DNA of 64,000 nt from Chryseobacterium oryzae (GTDB lineage: Bacteria; Bacteroidota; Bacteroidia; Flavobacteriales; Weeksellaceae), in assembly GCF_022811665.1 (NCBI RefSeq), contig NZ_CP094529.1, positions 992,001-1,056,000 on the forward strand, written 5' to 3'. Positions 43,901 through 52,549 of this stretch are shown one piece after another (position 1 is the stretch's first letter; each line of letters starts with the position of its first letter). A program made the position numbers and the translations under genes. Under the pieces are notes generated by a model. That model had not been told where the DNA came from. It did no database searches and worked only from the letters and a program-made list of their open reading frames with translations.

Positions 43901-44341
43901 TTATTTTTTCTTCAATTCATCACGAATTTCAGCAAGTAATTGTTCTGTTGCAGTTGGAGCCGGAGCTGGTGCTTCTGCAACTTCTGCTTTTTTCATTTTA
44001 TTGATGGTTTTTACAAGCATAAATACAACCAATGCCAACAATAAAAAGTTGATCGCAACAGTTATAAAATTTCCGTAAGCAAAAATAGCTGCATCAGGAG
44101 CAATTTCTTTAGCTTTTGCAAGTGTTGCACCTGCAGGAATATTTTCTGCACCTTTTCCCATTGCAAAATAAATGCTGCTGAAGTCTGGTTTTCCTACAAT
44201 TGCAGCAACAATTGGCATGATTAAATCATCGATAATACTGGTTACAATTTTACCAAATGCACCTCCGATGATAACACCCACTGCTAAATCAAAAGCATTG
44301 CCTTTGATTGCAAATTCCTTAAACTCTTTTACAATTCCCAT
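43901..44341 (-). CDS. mscL: Large-conductance mechanosensitive channel
   Basis: A 146-residue MscL forming a pentameric inner-membrane safety valve against hypo-osmotic shock. The N-terminal GIVKEFKEFAIKGNAFDLAVGVIIGGAFGKIVTSIIDDLIMP (in parts) is diagnostic: amphipathic helix, then TM1 with the Ala/Gly gate. A periplasmic loop (about 55-80), TM2 (about 90-110) and a C-terminal helical bundle with an Ala/Pro-rich linker (AEAPAPAPTATEQLLAEIRDEL) follow. Length is normal. Single gene, convergent with the serA-like gene. Confidence 0.97.
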   Translation of the reverse strand: MGIVKEFKEFAIKGNAFDLAVGVIIGGAFGKIVTSIIDDLIMPIVAAIVGKPDFSSIYFAMGKGAENIPAGATLAKAKEIAPDAAIFAYGNFITVAINFLLLALVVFMLVKTINKMKKAEVAEAPAPAPTATEQLLAEIRDELKKK

Positions 44342-44474
44342 AATTTATATTTTTAAATGTTTTGTGCAAAAATATTATTATAAAAATAAAAAACTGTATT
44401 TTTTATCTGTTTTTTCATCTAAATCCTTAGTTATGCATAATAATTATGTTTAAATTTATTGAAAATCAATATCT

Positions 44475-45992
44475 ATGAAAATTTTTTCAGCAGAATTAAT
44501 CAGAAAAGCAGACTTATTCACTATAGAAAACGAACCCATTTCATCAGTTAATTTAATGGAAAGGGCAGCAATAAGCTGTGCAGAATGGATTTCTATCAAT
44601 TTTAAGCTGAATACAAAATTTGCAATATTTTGTGGCAATGGTAATAATGGAGGCGATGGCTTTGCTATTGCAAGATTACTTTACTCTAAAGGTTTTAATG
44701 TTCAGGTTTATGCAGATGAGAAAACAAATAATTTTTCTGACGATGCTTTAGTAAATTTAAAGAGGCTGAAAAATATTAATGAAATTCAACTCAAAGATTT
44801 TGATGAATTTGAAAAAATGACGTTAGAAAGTAATGTTATTATTATAGATGCCCTTTTCGGAACAGGTTTGTCGAGAAAACTTGAAGGGAAATATCAGAAA
44901 CTGGTTGAAGATTTAAACAAGATAAAAAACACTAAGATATCAATAGATATTCCCTCCGGAATGTTTGCGGATATAATGAATGAAGAAAATGATGTGATTT
45001 TTAAATCTGATGTTACTTTAAGTTTTCAGTTTTGGAAAAAAGCATTTTTACATCCCGAATCGGGCAATTTTGCTGGAAAAGTTATTGTTTTGGACATCCA
45101 ATTAAGCGAAGATTTCATCTTTAAAACTCCAAGTGATGATTTTGTAATAGATGACGAGTTAATCAATGGTATATTCAAGCCAAGAAAAGAATTTTCTCAT
45201 AAAGGTACGTATGGAAAATCTATTCTGATTGGCGGAAGTTACGGTAAAATAGGAGCTATTTCTCTCGCTGTAAAATCGGCTTTAAAAGCTGGTTCAGGTC
45301 TTACTTTTGCTCTTGCTCCGAAATGTGGAGTTGAAATTTTACAGACTCTTGCTCCAGAAGCAATGTTTATAGAAGGAGGAGAGAAAAATGTTACCGAAAT
45401 AAATATTGTTGATGATGCAATCTATGGAATAGGCCCTGGTCTTGATACCGATTTGTTAACAGCTAAAGCATTGATTCAGTTTCTGAAAAATTATTCTAAA
45501 CCTTTAATTTTAGATGCAGATGGATTAAATATTCTGGCTCAAAACCCTGAAAATCTTCAAAATATTCCTTCAAGATCTATTATTACGCCGCATCCCAAAG
45601 AATTTGAGAGGCTTTTTGGGAAAACTCAAAATTCTTTTGAGAGGTTAGATTTGGCAAAAAATAAAGCCGAAGAACTAGATATTTATATTGTGCTCAAAGA
45701 TCATCATACTCAGGTAATAACACCAGAAAAAAAGGTTTTTTATAATATTACAGGAAATTCCGGATTGGCAAAGGGAGGCAGTGGAGATATTTTAACGGGC
45801 ATTATCACTTCACTTTTAGCACAAAAATATTCTGAGGAAGAAGCAGGCATTTTAGGAGTCTGGCTTCATGGAAAAGCAGCCGATTTTGCTGCTGAAAAGT
45901 ATTCTAAAGAATCTACGCAGCCAACCGATGTAATTTCGGAATTGGGAAATGTTTTTCTGGAACTCAATAAAAAAGCCACAACTTGGTTGTGA
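44475..45992 (+). CDS. Bifunctional NAD(P)H-hydrate epimerase / ADP-dependent dehydratase
   Basis: A 505-residue fusion repairing hydrated NAD(P)H. The N-terminal epimerase domain (NnrE/YjeF_N, about 1-210) has SVNLMERAA, FCGNGNNGGDGFAIARLL (near 52-69) and DALFGTGLSRKL (near 122-133). The C-terminal kinase-like domain (NnrD, about 225-500) has HKGTYGKSILIGGSYGKIGA, ILDADGLNIL, TPHPKEFERL and NSGLAKGGSGDILTGII near 431-447, the ATP/ADP site. The two activities together are usual in bacteria. The 3' end of the coding region also forms part of the lgt terminator on the opposite strand. Confidence 0.95.
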   Translation: MKIFSAELIRKADLFTIENEPISSVNLMERAAISCAEWISINFKLNTKFAIFCGNGNNGGDGFAIARLLYSKGFNVQVYADEKTNNFSDDALVNLKRLKNINEIQLKDFDEFEKMTLESNVIIIDALFGTGLSRKLEGKYQKLVEDLNKIKNTKISIDIPSGMFADIMNEENDVIFKSDVTLSFQFWKKAFLHPESGNFAGKVIVLDIQLSEDFIFKTPSDDFVIDDELINGIFKPRKEFSHKGTYGKSILIGGSYGKIGAISLAVKSALKAGSGLTFALAPKCGVEILQTLAPEAMFIEGGEKNVTEINIVDDAIYGIGPGLDTDLLTAKALIQFLKNYSKPLILDADGLNILAQNPENLQNIPSRSIITPHPKEFERLFGKTQNSFERLDLAKNKAEELDIYIVLKDHHTQVITPEKKVFYNITGNSGLAKGGSGDILTGIITSLLAQKYSEEEAGILGVWLHGKAADFAAEKYSKESTQPTDVISELGNVFLELNKKATTWL

Positions 45993-45993
45993 C
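45968..45993 (-). terminator. Minus-strand terminator of lgt embedded in the nnrE/D 3' end
   Basis: On the minus strand GTCACAAC, a short CAA loop and GTTGTGGC (one mismatch) are followed by TTTTTT. The hairpin lies inside the last codons of the convergent plus-strand gene. Confidence 0.65.
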
Positions 45994-46026
45994 TTTAAAT
46001 ATTTTCTATGAAAAAAACATTAATGC

Positions 46027-47280
46027 TTATTCGGGTTTAGCATTTTCTGCTTCTGTAATTTTCATTTTTTTAGAGTAAATCATGATGATAACTCCCGCAA
46101 TCATGAAAGGGATAGATAATACCTGTCCCGTATTCAGTCCAGCAATAGAAATGAATTCTTTTCCTTGAGGTTCTTTTAAAAATTCAACAAAAAATCTTAT
46201 TGCCCAAAGGATAATAAAGAACAATCCGAAAAGCCATCCCTGTTGGTATTTTTTGTCTGTTTTTCTGTACAAAAACCATAAAAGAACGAATAATAATACA
46301 TATCCGGTGGCTTCAAATAACTGTCCTGGGAATCTTGGGACAGTAACTCCGTATTCATCACTCATCTGCGGGAAAAGTATGGCAAACGGTGAATTGGGAT
46401 CTGCAGGTTTACCTACAATTTCAGAATTGAAAAAATTTCCCATTCTTACAAAAGCACCTCCTAAAGCAACTACAATTCCTAATCTATCGTAAACCCAAAA
46501 AGGATTTTTCTTGATGATCTTAAATGAATAATAAAGCGTAGTTAAAATTAACGCAATGGTTGCCCCATGACTTGCCAACCCTGAAAACCCTGTAAATTCA
46601 AATTCCGGTTTTGTTCTTATCGGTAGAAATACACTTAAAAAATCTTGTTTGAAAAGCTCTGGCTGATAAAAAATTACGTGTCCTAATCTTGCTCCTAGAA
46701 TGGTTCCTATTAAAGTCCATGTAAAAAGAGGATCCAAATATTTTTGGTTTACGTGGTCGATATCAAATATTTTTTTCATCAGCATATATCCGAAACCGAA
46801 TGCAAAAACAAACATAAGACTGTAGAAATGCAGTGTAAAAGGTCCTAATTGTATTCCTACGGAAGGATCCCAAATTTTGTAGCTGGTTTTTAAAGAAATT
46901 TGGTCACTTTCTTTTAATGGCTGTTTGCTTTTGACAACGTATTTGTAATCTGATTTGTTTTCTGTAGGTTTAAAATTTTTGTCTAAAAACTGATACCCAT
47001 TTTGTTTCAGAATAGAAAAAGAATTATCATAAAAAGCTCCCCAACCGTTTTTAGATTCCAGATTGGCAGAATTTACGATAACAAGACTGTTAGGAGCATT
47101 TTTTCCTGCAAAATCTGCAAACGTTTTTGCATCGGTAGTGGAGAATACTTTTACAGGAACCGCCTGATTATTCACCATCAAATCCGCATCAGAAACGCCA
47201 TCCGGATAGCTTTGGGCAAAAGTATTCTGCACAAAAAAGGCAAGAATTAAAAGATAAACTCGAAAGATTATATTATTCAT
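46027..47280 (-). CDS. lgt: Prolipoprotein diacylglyceryl transferase with N-terminal extension
   Basis: A 417-residue Lgt when started at the ATG at 47280. Upstream in-frame codons would overlap yidD and lack logic, while this start gives a signal peptide (residues 1-22, ending TFAQ). Residues 23-137 are an extra polar domain absent from E. coli Lgt. The Lgt core starts near DPSVGIQLGPFTLHFYSL (138), with ARLGHVIFYQPELF, GFSGLASHGAT (catalytic His region), FVRMGNFFNSEIVGKP and AIRFFVEFLKEPQ. It attaches diacylglycerol from phosphatidylglycerol to the lipobox Cys of preprolipoproteins. Many lipoproteins in this window depend on it. Confidence 0.93.
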   Translation of the reverse strand: MNNIIFRVYLLILAFFVQNTFAQSYPDGVSDADLMVNNQAVPVKVFSTTDAKTFADFAGKNAPNSLVIVNSANLESKNGWGAFYDNSFSILKQNGYQFLDKNFKPTENKSDYKYVVKSKQPLKESDQISLKTSYKIWDPSVGIQLGPFTLHFYSLMFVFAFGFGYMLMKKIFDIDHVNQKYLDPLFTWTLIGTILGARLGHVIFYQPELFKQDFLSVFLPIRTKPEFEFTGFSGLASHGATIALILTTLYYSFKIIKKNPFWVYDRLGIVVALGGAFVRMGNFFNSEIVGKPADPNSPFAILFPQMSDEYGVTVPRFPGQLFEATGYVLLFVLLWFLYRKTDKKYQQGWLFGLFFIILWAIRFFVEFLKEPQGKEFISIAGLNTGQVLSIPFMIAGVIIMIYSKKMKITEAENAKPE

Positions 47281-47299
47281 TATTAAAAATGTTTTAAAA

Positions 47300-47545
47300 T
47301 TAATTTTTTTTATGAGGAACAGGATCATAACCGCTTCCTCCCCATGGATGACATTTTGAAATTCTCTTCGCACCCAGCCAAAACCCTTTAAAAATCCCAT
47401 GAACCTGCAAAGCTTCTACCATATAATGGGAACAGGTGGGTTCATACCGACAGCTTTTGGGAAGTAAAGGCGAGATAAACCACTGATAAAACCTGATGAG
47501 AATTACCAGAGGAAAAGTGATTATTTTGTTGAATTTTTGTTTCAA
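47300..47545 (-). CDS. yidD: Membrane protein insertion efficiency factor YidD
   Basis: An 81-residue YidD, a small inner-membrane-associated protein that assists YidC-dependent insertion. [27 protein letters not shown] (in parts, about 15-41), [19 protein letters not shown] (near 59-77) with the conserved Cys residues, and the amphipathic N-terminal helix are diagnostic. Its stop lies 20 bases before the lgt start, so the two form an operon for envelope protein biogenesis. Confidence 0.95.
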   Translation of the reverse strand: MKQKFNKIITFPLVILIRFYQWFISPLLPKSCRYEPTCSHYMVEALQVHGIFKGFWLGAKRISKCHPWGGSGYDPVPHKKN

Positions 47546-47718
47546 AACATTGCAAAAATAGGGTAAAAAATTTAAAATTAGTTTAATTTTGTTAGAAGTT
47601 TCGGGGAAGGAATAATGTTTGCCTTTTACACAAAATCTGTATTTGCAGAGGCAAGTCTGTTATATAATTATTCCGCTAACTCATTCTTTAATTATATTTA
47701 ATTCAAATTCAAAAAAAA

Positions 47719-48999
47719 TTGGCTCAGAATATACCTTTAGCAGAACGATTACGACCAAAAACTTTGGATGAGGTTTTGGGGCAGGAACATCTTACCGGAG
47801 AAAAAGGTACAATTAGAAAAATGCTGGAAAATGATACCCTAAATTCTCTTATTCTATGGGGTCCGCCGGGAACAGGTAAAACCACTTTGGCTGAAATTAT
47901 TTCTGAACAATCGGGGAGAAAATTTTTTAAACTTTCTGCAGTTTCTTCAGGCGTTAAAGATGTTCGGGATGTAATTGAAGATGCCAAAAAACAAAATCTT
48001 TTTTCCGGAAAATCGCCCATTCTTTTTATTGATGAGATTCACCGTTTCAATAAATCTCAGCAAGATTCTTTGCTTCATGCAGTAGAAAAAGGTTGGGTTG
48101 TTTTAATCGGTGCAACTACAGAAAATCCGAGTTTTGAAGTGGTGTCTGCATTGCTTTCCAGAAGTCAGGTTTATATTTTGAAAGCATTAAGCTACGAGAA
48201 ATTGGAAGAACTGATTGATATTGCCGTTACAAAATTCAATAATGATGAAAATTCTCGTTTTCTCATTAAAGATAAAGCTGCATTTATACAATATTCGGGT
48301 GGTGATGGCAGAAAACTGATAAATTCTGTTGAGCTGGTTCTTAATCAGTTTAAAAATTCTGGCAAAAATGAGATTGATAATGAAGATGTTATGTCTGTGC
48401 TTCAAGAAACAATGGCATTGTATGATAAAAATGGAGAACAGCATTATGATATTATTTCGGCATTCATAAAATCTATGAGAGGCAGCGATCCCAACGGAGC
48501 TGTATATTGGCTTGCCAGAATGATTGCCGGAGGTGAAGATATTAAATTTATCGCCCGAAGAATGCTAATTTTGGCCTCTGAAGATATTGGTTTGGCAAAT
48601 CCGAATGCACTTATAATGGCTAACAATTGTTTTCAGGCAATTAATGTTATCGGAAATCCTGAAGCAAGAATTTTACTGAGCGAAACTGCAATTTATCTGG
48701 CGGTTTCACCTAAAAGCAATTCTGCTTATGCAGCCATTAATGAAGCTTTGGCGTTTGTAAAGAAGACAGGAAATCTTCCGGTTCCGTTGCATCTTAGAAA
48801 TGCTCCAACCAAGCTGATGAAAGATTTAGACTACGGAAAAGATTATAAATATGCACACTCTTACGATGGCAATTTTGTGGATCAGGATTTTTTACCTGAA
48901 GAAATAAAAGAAGTGAAATTTTATCAACCCGGAAATAATGCTACCGAAAAAAAGATTTATGACGAGTTGAAGAAGAAATGGCAAAATAAGTACGAGTAA
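47719..48999 (+). CDS. rarA: Replication-associated recombination protein A (AAA+ ATPase)
   Basis: A 426-residue MgsA/RarA clamp-loader-like ATPase acting at stalled forks. TTG start (MAQNIPLAERLRPKTLDEVLGQEHL, split) fits the family. Walker A is WGPPGTGKTT at 47-56, Walker B ILFIDEIHRFNKSQQDSLL near 97-115, sensor 1 LIGATTENPSFEV near 127-139, and the C-terminal region includes AFIKSMRGSDPNGAVYWLARM and the tetramerisation domain (LRNAPTKLMKDLDYGKDYKY). Full length. It is convergent with prmC, one base apart. Confidence 0.96.
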   Translation: MAQNIPLAERLRPKTLDEVLGQEHLTGEKGTIRKMLENDTLNSLILWGPPGTGKTTLAEIISEQSGRKFFKLSAVSSGVKDVRDVIEDAKKQNLFSGKSPILFIDEIHRFNKSQQDSLLHAVEKGWVVLIGATTENPSFEVVSALLSRSQVYILKALSYEKLEELIDIAVTKFNNDENSRFLIKDKAAFIQYSGGDGRKLINSVELVLNQFKNSGKNEIDNEDVMSVLQETMALYDKNGEQHYDIISAFIKSMRGSDPNGAVYWLARMIAGGEDIKFIARRMLILASEDIGLANPNALIMANNCFQAINVIGNPEARILLSETAIYLAVSPKSNSAYAAINEALAFVKKTGNLPVPLHLRNAPTKLMKDLDYGKDYKYAHSYDGNFVDQDFLPEEIKEVKFYQPGNNATEKKIYDELKKKWQNKYE

Positions 49000-49000
49000 T

Positions 49001-49852
49001 TTACTTTACGGCGAAAATAAAACGGTCATTTCCGCTTAAATCCTGAATAAGTTCTGCGTTGCTGAAATTATTTTGATACAAAGCTAAAGTTTCCTTACCT
49101 AATTTTTGATTGATTTCTAAAAAAACAAGTCCGTTTTTGATGAGGTGATGATTGCTGTCTTGTGCGATTTTTCTGTAAAAAATAAGCGGATCGGAAGTTG
49201 GTGAAAACAATGCCATTTTGGGTTCGAATTCTTTTACAGAATCTTCAATTTCGGTTTCTTCATCTATTCCGATGTAAGGCGGATTGGAGATAATTACCTC
49301 GAAATTTTGATCTAAATGTAAATTCAGATAATCTGCATGGATAAAATTGATGTTTAAATGATGGTATTCGGCATTTTTTTTCGCTATTTCTAAGGCTTTT
49401 TCTGAAAAATCAATAGAAATTATTTCGGCACTAGGAAAATGTTTTTTTAAAACTAAAGGAATAATTCCGCTGCCCGTTCCGATATCTAATATTTTAAAAT
49501 TATGAGCAGAAAAATCAGTGTTTTGGATTGTTTTTATGGCAAACTCCAGAAGTTCTTCGGTTTCTGGGCGTGGAATTAAAACATTTTTATCAACAAAAAT
49601 TTTCATTCCGTAAAATTCTGTTTCTCCTAAGATTTGTTGGTAAGGTTTTCCTGTTTTTAATTCTGAAATAATTTCGAGAAATTTTTCTTTATTTTTTTCG
49701 GAAATTTCTTCATTGAGGAATTGTCTTTGCTGAAATGCATTTAAATCTAAAATCTTTTCCGCAAAAATCTGAAACATAAAATTACTTTCAGATTCCGAAT
49801 ATAAATCTGAAAGTTGCTGCGAAAAAATTGCCTTTATTTCCTTGAATTTCAT
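49001..49852 (-). CDS. prmC: Peptide chain release factor N5-glutamine methyltransferase
   Basis: A 283-residue PrmC/HemK methylating the GGQ glutamine of release factors. The N-terminal helical domain (about 1-85) is followed by the Rossmann methyltransferase: NVLIPRPETEELLEFAI (near 89-105), LDIGTGSGIIPLVLKKHFPSA (in parts near 121-141) and ISNPPYIGIDEE (near 191-202, with the NPPY motif that positions the glutamine). Its ATG overlaps the yaaA stop by four bases, so the pair are co-translated, an arrangement without an obvious functional link. Confidence 0.95.
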   Translation of the reverse strand: MKFKEIKAIFSQQLSDLYSESESNFMFQIFAEKILDLNAFQQRQFLNEEISEKNKEKFLEIISELKTGKPYQQILGETEFYGMKIFVDKNVLIPRPETEELLEFAIKTIQNTDFSAHNFKILDIGTGSGIIPLVLKKHFPSAEIISIDFSEKALEIAKKNAEYHHLNINFIHADYLNLHLDQNFEVIISNPPYIGIDEETEIEDSVKEFEPKMALFSPTSDPLIFYRKIAQDSNHHLIKNGLVFLEINQKLGKETLALYQNNFSNAELIQDLSGNDRFIFAVK

Positions 49853-50607
49853 CTTACAAAAACCAATTTTTTTTCTGTGGATTTCTCTTCATCTATTCTG
49901 TAGCCTTCGTAGTTGAACGCTTTTACATCATTAAGTGTTTTAGCATTGGTTTCTGCACAAAATCTTGTCACCAAACCGCGTGCGTGTTTTGTATAAACTA
50001 CGATGGTTTTTGGTTTTCCGTCTTTCAGTTCATAAAAATCAAAATCAATTACTGTGTGATTAAGTTTTTTTCTGTCGATTACTTTTACATATTCATTACT
50101 TGCCAGATTAAGCAGGATTTCATTCTTTTTCATTTCAGAATTGAGTTGGTCGGTTACTTTTTCCGTCCAGAATTCGTATAAATTCTTGTGACCTTCAAAT
50201 TCGAAGTTTCTACCCATTTCTAATCGGTAAAGCATTACTTTATCAGAAGGTTTCAGGAGACCATACAAACCCGAAAGCATTCTGTAGTTTTTCTGAAGAT
50301 ATTCTACTGCTTTTTTATCTAAACTTTTGGCATCTAAACCTCTGTAAACCTCTCCTGTAAAGGCGAATAAAGCGGGACAGGATTCTTTTGCCGAGGGTTT
50401 TGCTTTCCATTTTTGGTTTCTTTCCCAGTTTTCGTCTGCAAGTTTTGGCGAAATCTCCATTAATTCTGAAAGATATTTTGGTGATTTTTCTTTCAGATGA
50501 GATTGAATGAGTGCAGAATCATCAATGAATTTTGGAGTTGTGGATCTGAAAAAATCCGTTGTATAATCAATATTCATTAACTTGGCGGGAGAAGTTATAA
50601 TTTTCAT
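49849..50607 (-). CDS. yaaA: Peroxide stress protein YaaA (UPF0246)
   Basis: A 252-residue YaaA family protein. Signatures are MKIITSPAKLMN at the start, ALFAFTGEVYRGLDAKSL (about 80-97), NYRMLSGLYGLLKPSDKVMLYRLEMG (in parts near 106-131), LASNEYVKVID and YTKHARGLVTRFCAE near 205-219. The family lowers intracellular free iron during peroxide stress in E. coli and is thought to bind DNA. Length is usual. It is followed by prmC with a four-base overlap. Confidence 0.94.
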   Translation of the reverse strand: MKIITSPAKLMNIDYTTDFFRSTTPKFIDDSALIQSHLKEKSPKYLSELMEISPKLADENWERNQKWKAKPSAKESCPALFAFTGEVYRGLDAKSLDKKAVEYLQKNYRMLSGLYGLLKPSDKVMLYRLEMGRNFEFEGHKNLYEFWTEKVTDQLNSEMKKNEILLNLASNEYVKVIDRKKLNHTVIDFDFYELKDGKPKTIVVYTKHARGLVTRFCAETNAKTLNDVKAFNYEGYRIDEEKSTEKKLVFVR

Positions 50608-50674
50608 AGTTTTTATGAAGGATATTTTATTTGAATTTTTAAAATTTTGAGATTACTGGACTTGTTTTACTTAT

Positions 50675-51376
50675 TCAGAATACAGTTAAATGTTTTGCAT
50701 CCAACAGATTCATAGCCATTAATGAGATGAAATCTATAAGAAAGTGGCAGATAATCAGTATTTTAATATTCGAATATAATTTATAAAATATAGAGAAAAC
50801 AATACCGATAAAAAATGGAATCACCACCTGACTAACTGTTCCGTAAGTGCTGTGCAAAATCCCAAATAACAACGCCGAAATTACGATACCCAATAACGGA
50901 CTGTTGTATATTTTTTCAATTCTTGGCTGAATGTAAGCTCTCATCAATAATTCTTCAATTACACCGGCAGTTAGACACGTAAAAGCAATGAGAAGATAGT
51001 TATTTTGAAGCAGATTTTTAAATTCTAAAAGCCTGTCGCTAAGTTTTTCCTTGGTTAAAAGTTTAATAATGATATTCAGAAATGCTCCTCCGAAAGCGCA
51101 TATTAAATACAGTACTACTACAGCACCGAAATAAAATACAATAGAATATTTTTTATCTTCCCAAACGAAAAAAGAACGATTCTCAAAGGTGAAATTATAG
51201 ATTAAAACCATAATTAAAACCAACCATAAAGAAAGTCTGTTGTAAAAAAATAAATCTACAGTTAATGTTTTATAATGAAAAAACTGATTAATTAAAGGAA
51301 TTGAATACAACATTGAAGCTGCAAGCATTACAAATGCCAATATAATTCCTAAAGAATATCTTCCGTTTACACTCAT
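50675..51376 (-). CDS. CPBP-family intramembrane metalloprotease (Abi/CAAX-like)
   Basis: A 233-residue membrane protein with seven or eight hydrophobic segments. CPBP family motifs are seen: GVIEELLMRAYIQPRIE (EExxR) near 139-155, FGILHSTYGTV (FxxxH) near 171-181, and a final HFLIDFISL near 212-220 (HxxxD). These form the glutamyl intramembrane protease site. Substrates in Bacteroidetes are unknown; bacteriocin immunity and prenyl-protein processing are possibilities known from relatives. It lies 17 bases downstream of yciO and probably shares its transcript. Confidence 0.88.
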   Translation of the reverse strand: MSVNGRYSLGIILAFVMLAASMLYSIPLINQFFHYKTLTVDLFFYNRLSLWLVLIMVLIYNFTFENRSFFVWEDKKYSIVFYFGAVVVLYLICAFGGAFLNIIIKLLTKEKLSDRLLEFKNLLQNNYLLIAFTCLTAGVIEELLMRAYIQPRIEKIYNSPLLGIVISALLFGILHSTYGTVSQVVIPFFIGIVFSIFYKLYSNIKILIICHFLIDFISLMAMNLLDAKHLTVF

Positions 51377-51392
51377 TTTTTTGCAGAACAGT

Positions 51393-52004
51393 CTATATTT
51401 CTCCTTTTCCCTGACGGATAATTTCGGGTTCTCCAGATGTTAAATCTACAATTGTAGATGCCATGTTATCTCCATATCCGGAATCTATGACGATATCCAC
51501 CAAATGATCATATTTTTCGGCAATCAGTTCGGGATCTGTAGAATATTCAATAATTTCATCATCATCTTTAATAGATGTTGAAGCTATTGGATGCCCTAAT
51601 TTTTCAACAATTAACTGCGGTATAGGATGGTCGGGAACTCTTATTCCTATTGTTTTGTGGTTTTTATAAGCTAACGGCAAACTTTTATTAGCTTCGAGGA
51701 TAAAAGTATATGGTCCCGGAAGATGGCTTTTCAAAAATCTAAAAACAGAAGTGTCTATGGGTCTTGTAAAATCAGAAAGATGGCTGAGATTATTACAAAT
51801 AATCGAAAATTTTGCTTTTTCCAGTTTTTGTTTTTTTATCTGGGCAAGTTTTTCCATCGCCTTAATGTCAAAAATATTACAACCTAAAGCATAAACCGTA
51901 TCAGACGGATAAATAATTAATCCTCCGTTATTTAATGTTTTAATAACTTCATTAATGAGGTTTTCCTGAGGATTATCGGGGTATATTTTTAGAATTTTTG
52001 CCAT
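51393..52004 (-). CDS. yciO: YciO-type YrdC-domain protein
   Basis: A 203-residue YrdC-domain protein, started at the ATG at 52004. The in-frame TTG six bases upstream lies in the -7 promoter box. Alignable with E. coli YciO by eye: IYPDNPQENLINEVIK, GGLIIYPSDTVYALGCNI, AKFSIICNNLSHLSDF, LPGPYTFILEANKSLP, KTIGIRVPDHPIPQLI and IASTSIKDDDE. It lacks the KR...K/S-x-N threonylcarbamoyl-AMP motif set found in TsaC. YciO's role is not settled; it is distinct from the true TsaC encoded at 55548. No other gene separates it from the CPBP protease. Confidence 0.88.
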   Translation of the reverse strand: MAKILKIYPDNPQENLINEVIKTLNNGGLIIYPSDTVYALGCNIFDIKAMEKLAQIKKQKLEKAKFSIICNNLSHLSDFTRPIDTSVFRFLKSHLPGPYTFILEANKSLPLAYKNHKTIGIRVPDHPIPQLIVEKLGHPIASTSIKDDDEIIEYSTDPELIAEKYDHLVDIVIDSGYGDNMASTIVDLTSGEPEIIRQGKGEI

Positions 52005-52007
52005 AAA

Positions 52008-52037
52008 CAAATGTACGAATATTTACTCTGAAACAAA
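52008..52037 (-). promoter_or_regulatory. yciO promoter with very short leader
   Basis: On the minus strand TTTG (52037-52034), an 18-base spacer and TACATTTG (52015-52008) match the consensus. The ATG begins four bases past the -7 box, so transcription should start at or next to the start codon. Confidence 0.65.
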
Positions 52038-52063
52038 GAATATGCCTTATTTAAAAGAAAAAC

Positions 52064-52093
52064 TTGCAGTTGTAAAATAAATTCGTATATTTG
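52064..52093 (+). promoter_or_regulatory. Promoter of the initiator tRNA cluster
   Basis: TTG at 52064-52066, a 19-base spacer and TATATTTG at 52086-52093. The first tRNA starts 12 bases later. Confidence 0.75.
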
Positions 52094-52104
52094 CAGTCCA
52101 ATAT

Positions 52105-52177
<73 letters not shown>

Positions 52178-52209
52178 CAAAGTTCACTTTTAGTGAAATA
52201 ACAATACAT

Positions 52210-52282
<73 letters not shown>

Positions 52283-52321
52283 CTAATTTAACGTTTTCGG
52301 TAAACGTTCAAAAAAATATAC

Positions 52322-52394
<73 letters not shown>

Positions 52395-52399
52395 CCAAC

Positions 52400-52427
52400 A
52401 GGAGAATCAGAAACGGTTCTCCTTTTT
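52400..52427 (+). terminator. Terminator of the tRNA cluster
   Basis: GGAGAATC pairs with GGTTCTCC (one wobble) around a 6-base loop, then T6. Confidence 0.85.
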
Positions 52428-52549
52428 TGTGTTTGAGAATCAATGGATTGTCATTTTTGAGGAAATTCAAAATTCTTGCAATTTGGTAAAAATTGAGCAT
52501 TGGGAGGCACACTTTTAGGCATACCTTAAATTTTATAAATGATAAAAAA

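Noticed and set aside
47281..47400. Upstream start adding 40 residues to Lgt
   Set aside because: It would overlap yidD on the same strand and hide the signal peptide that follows.
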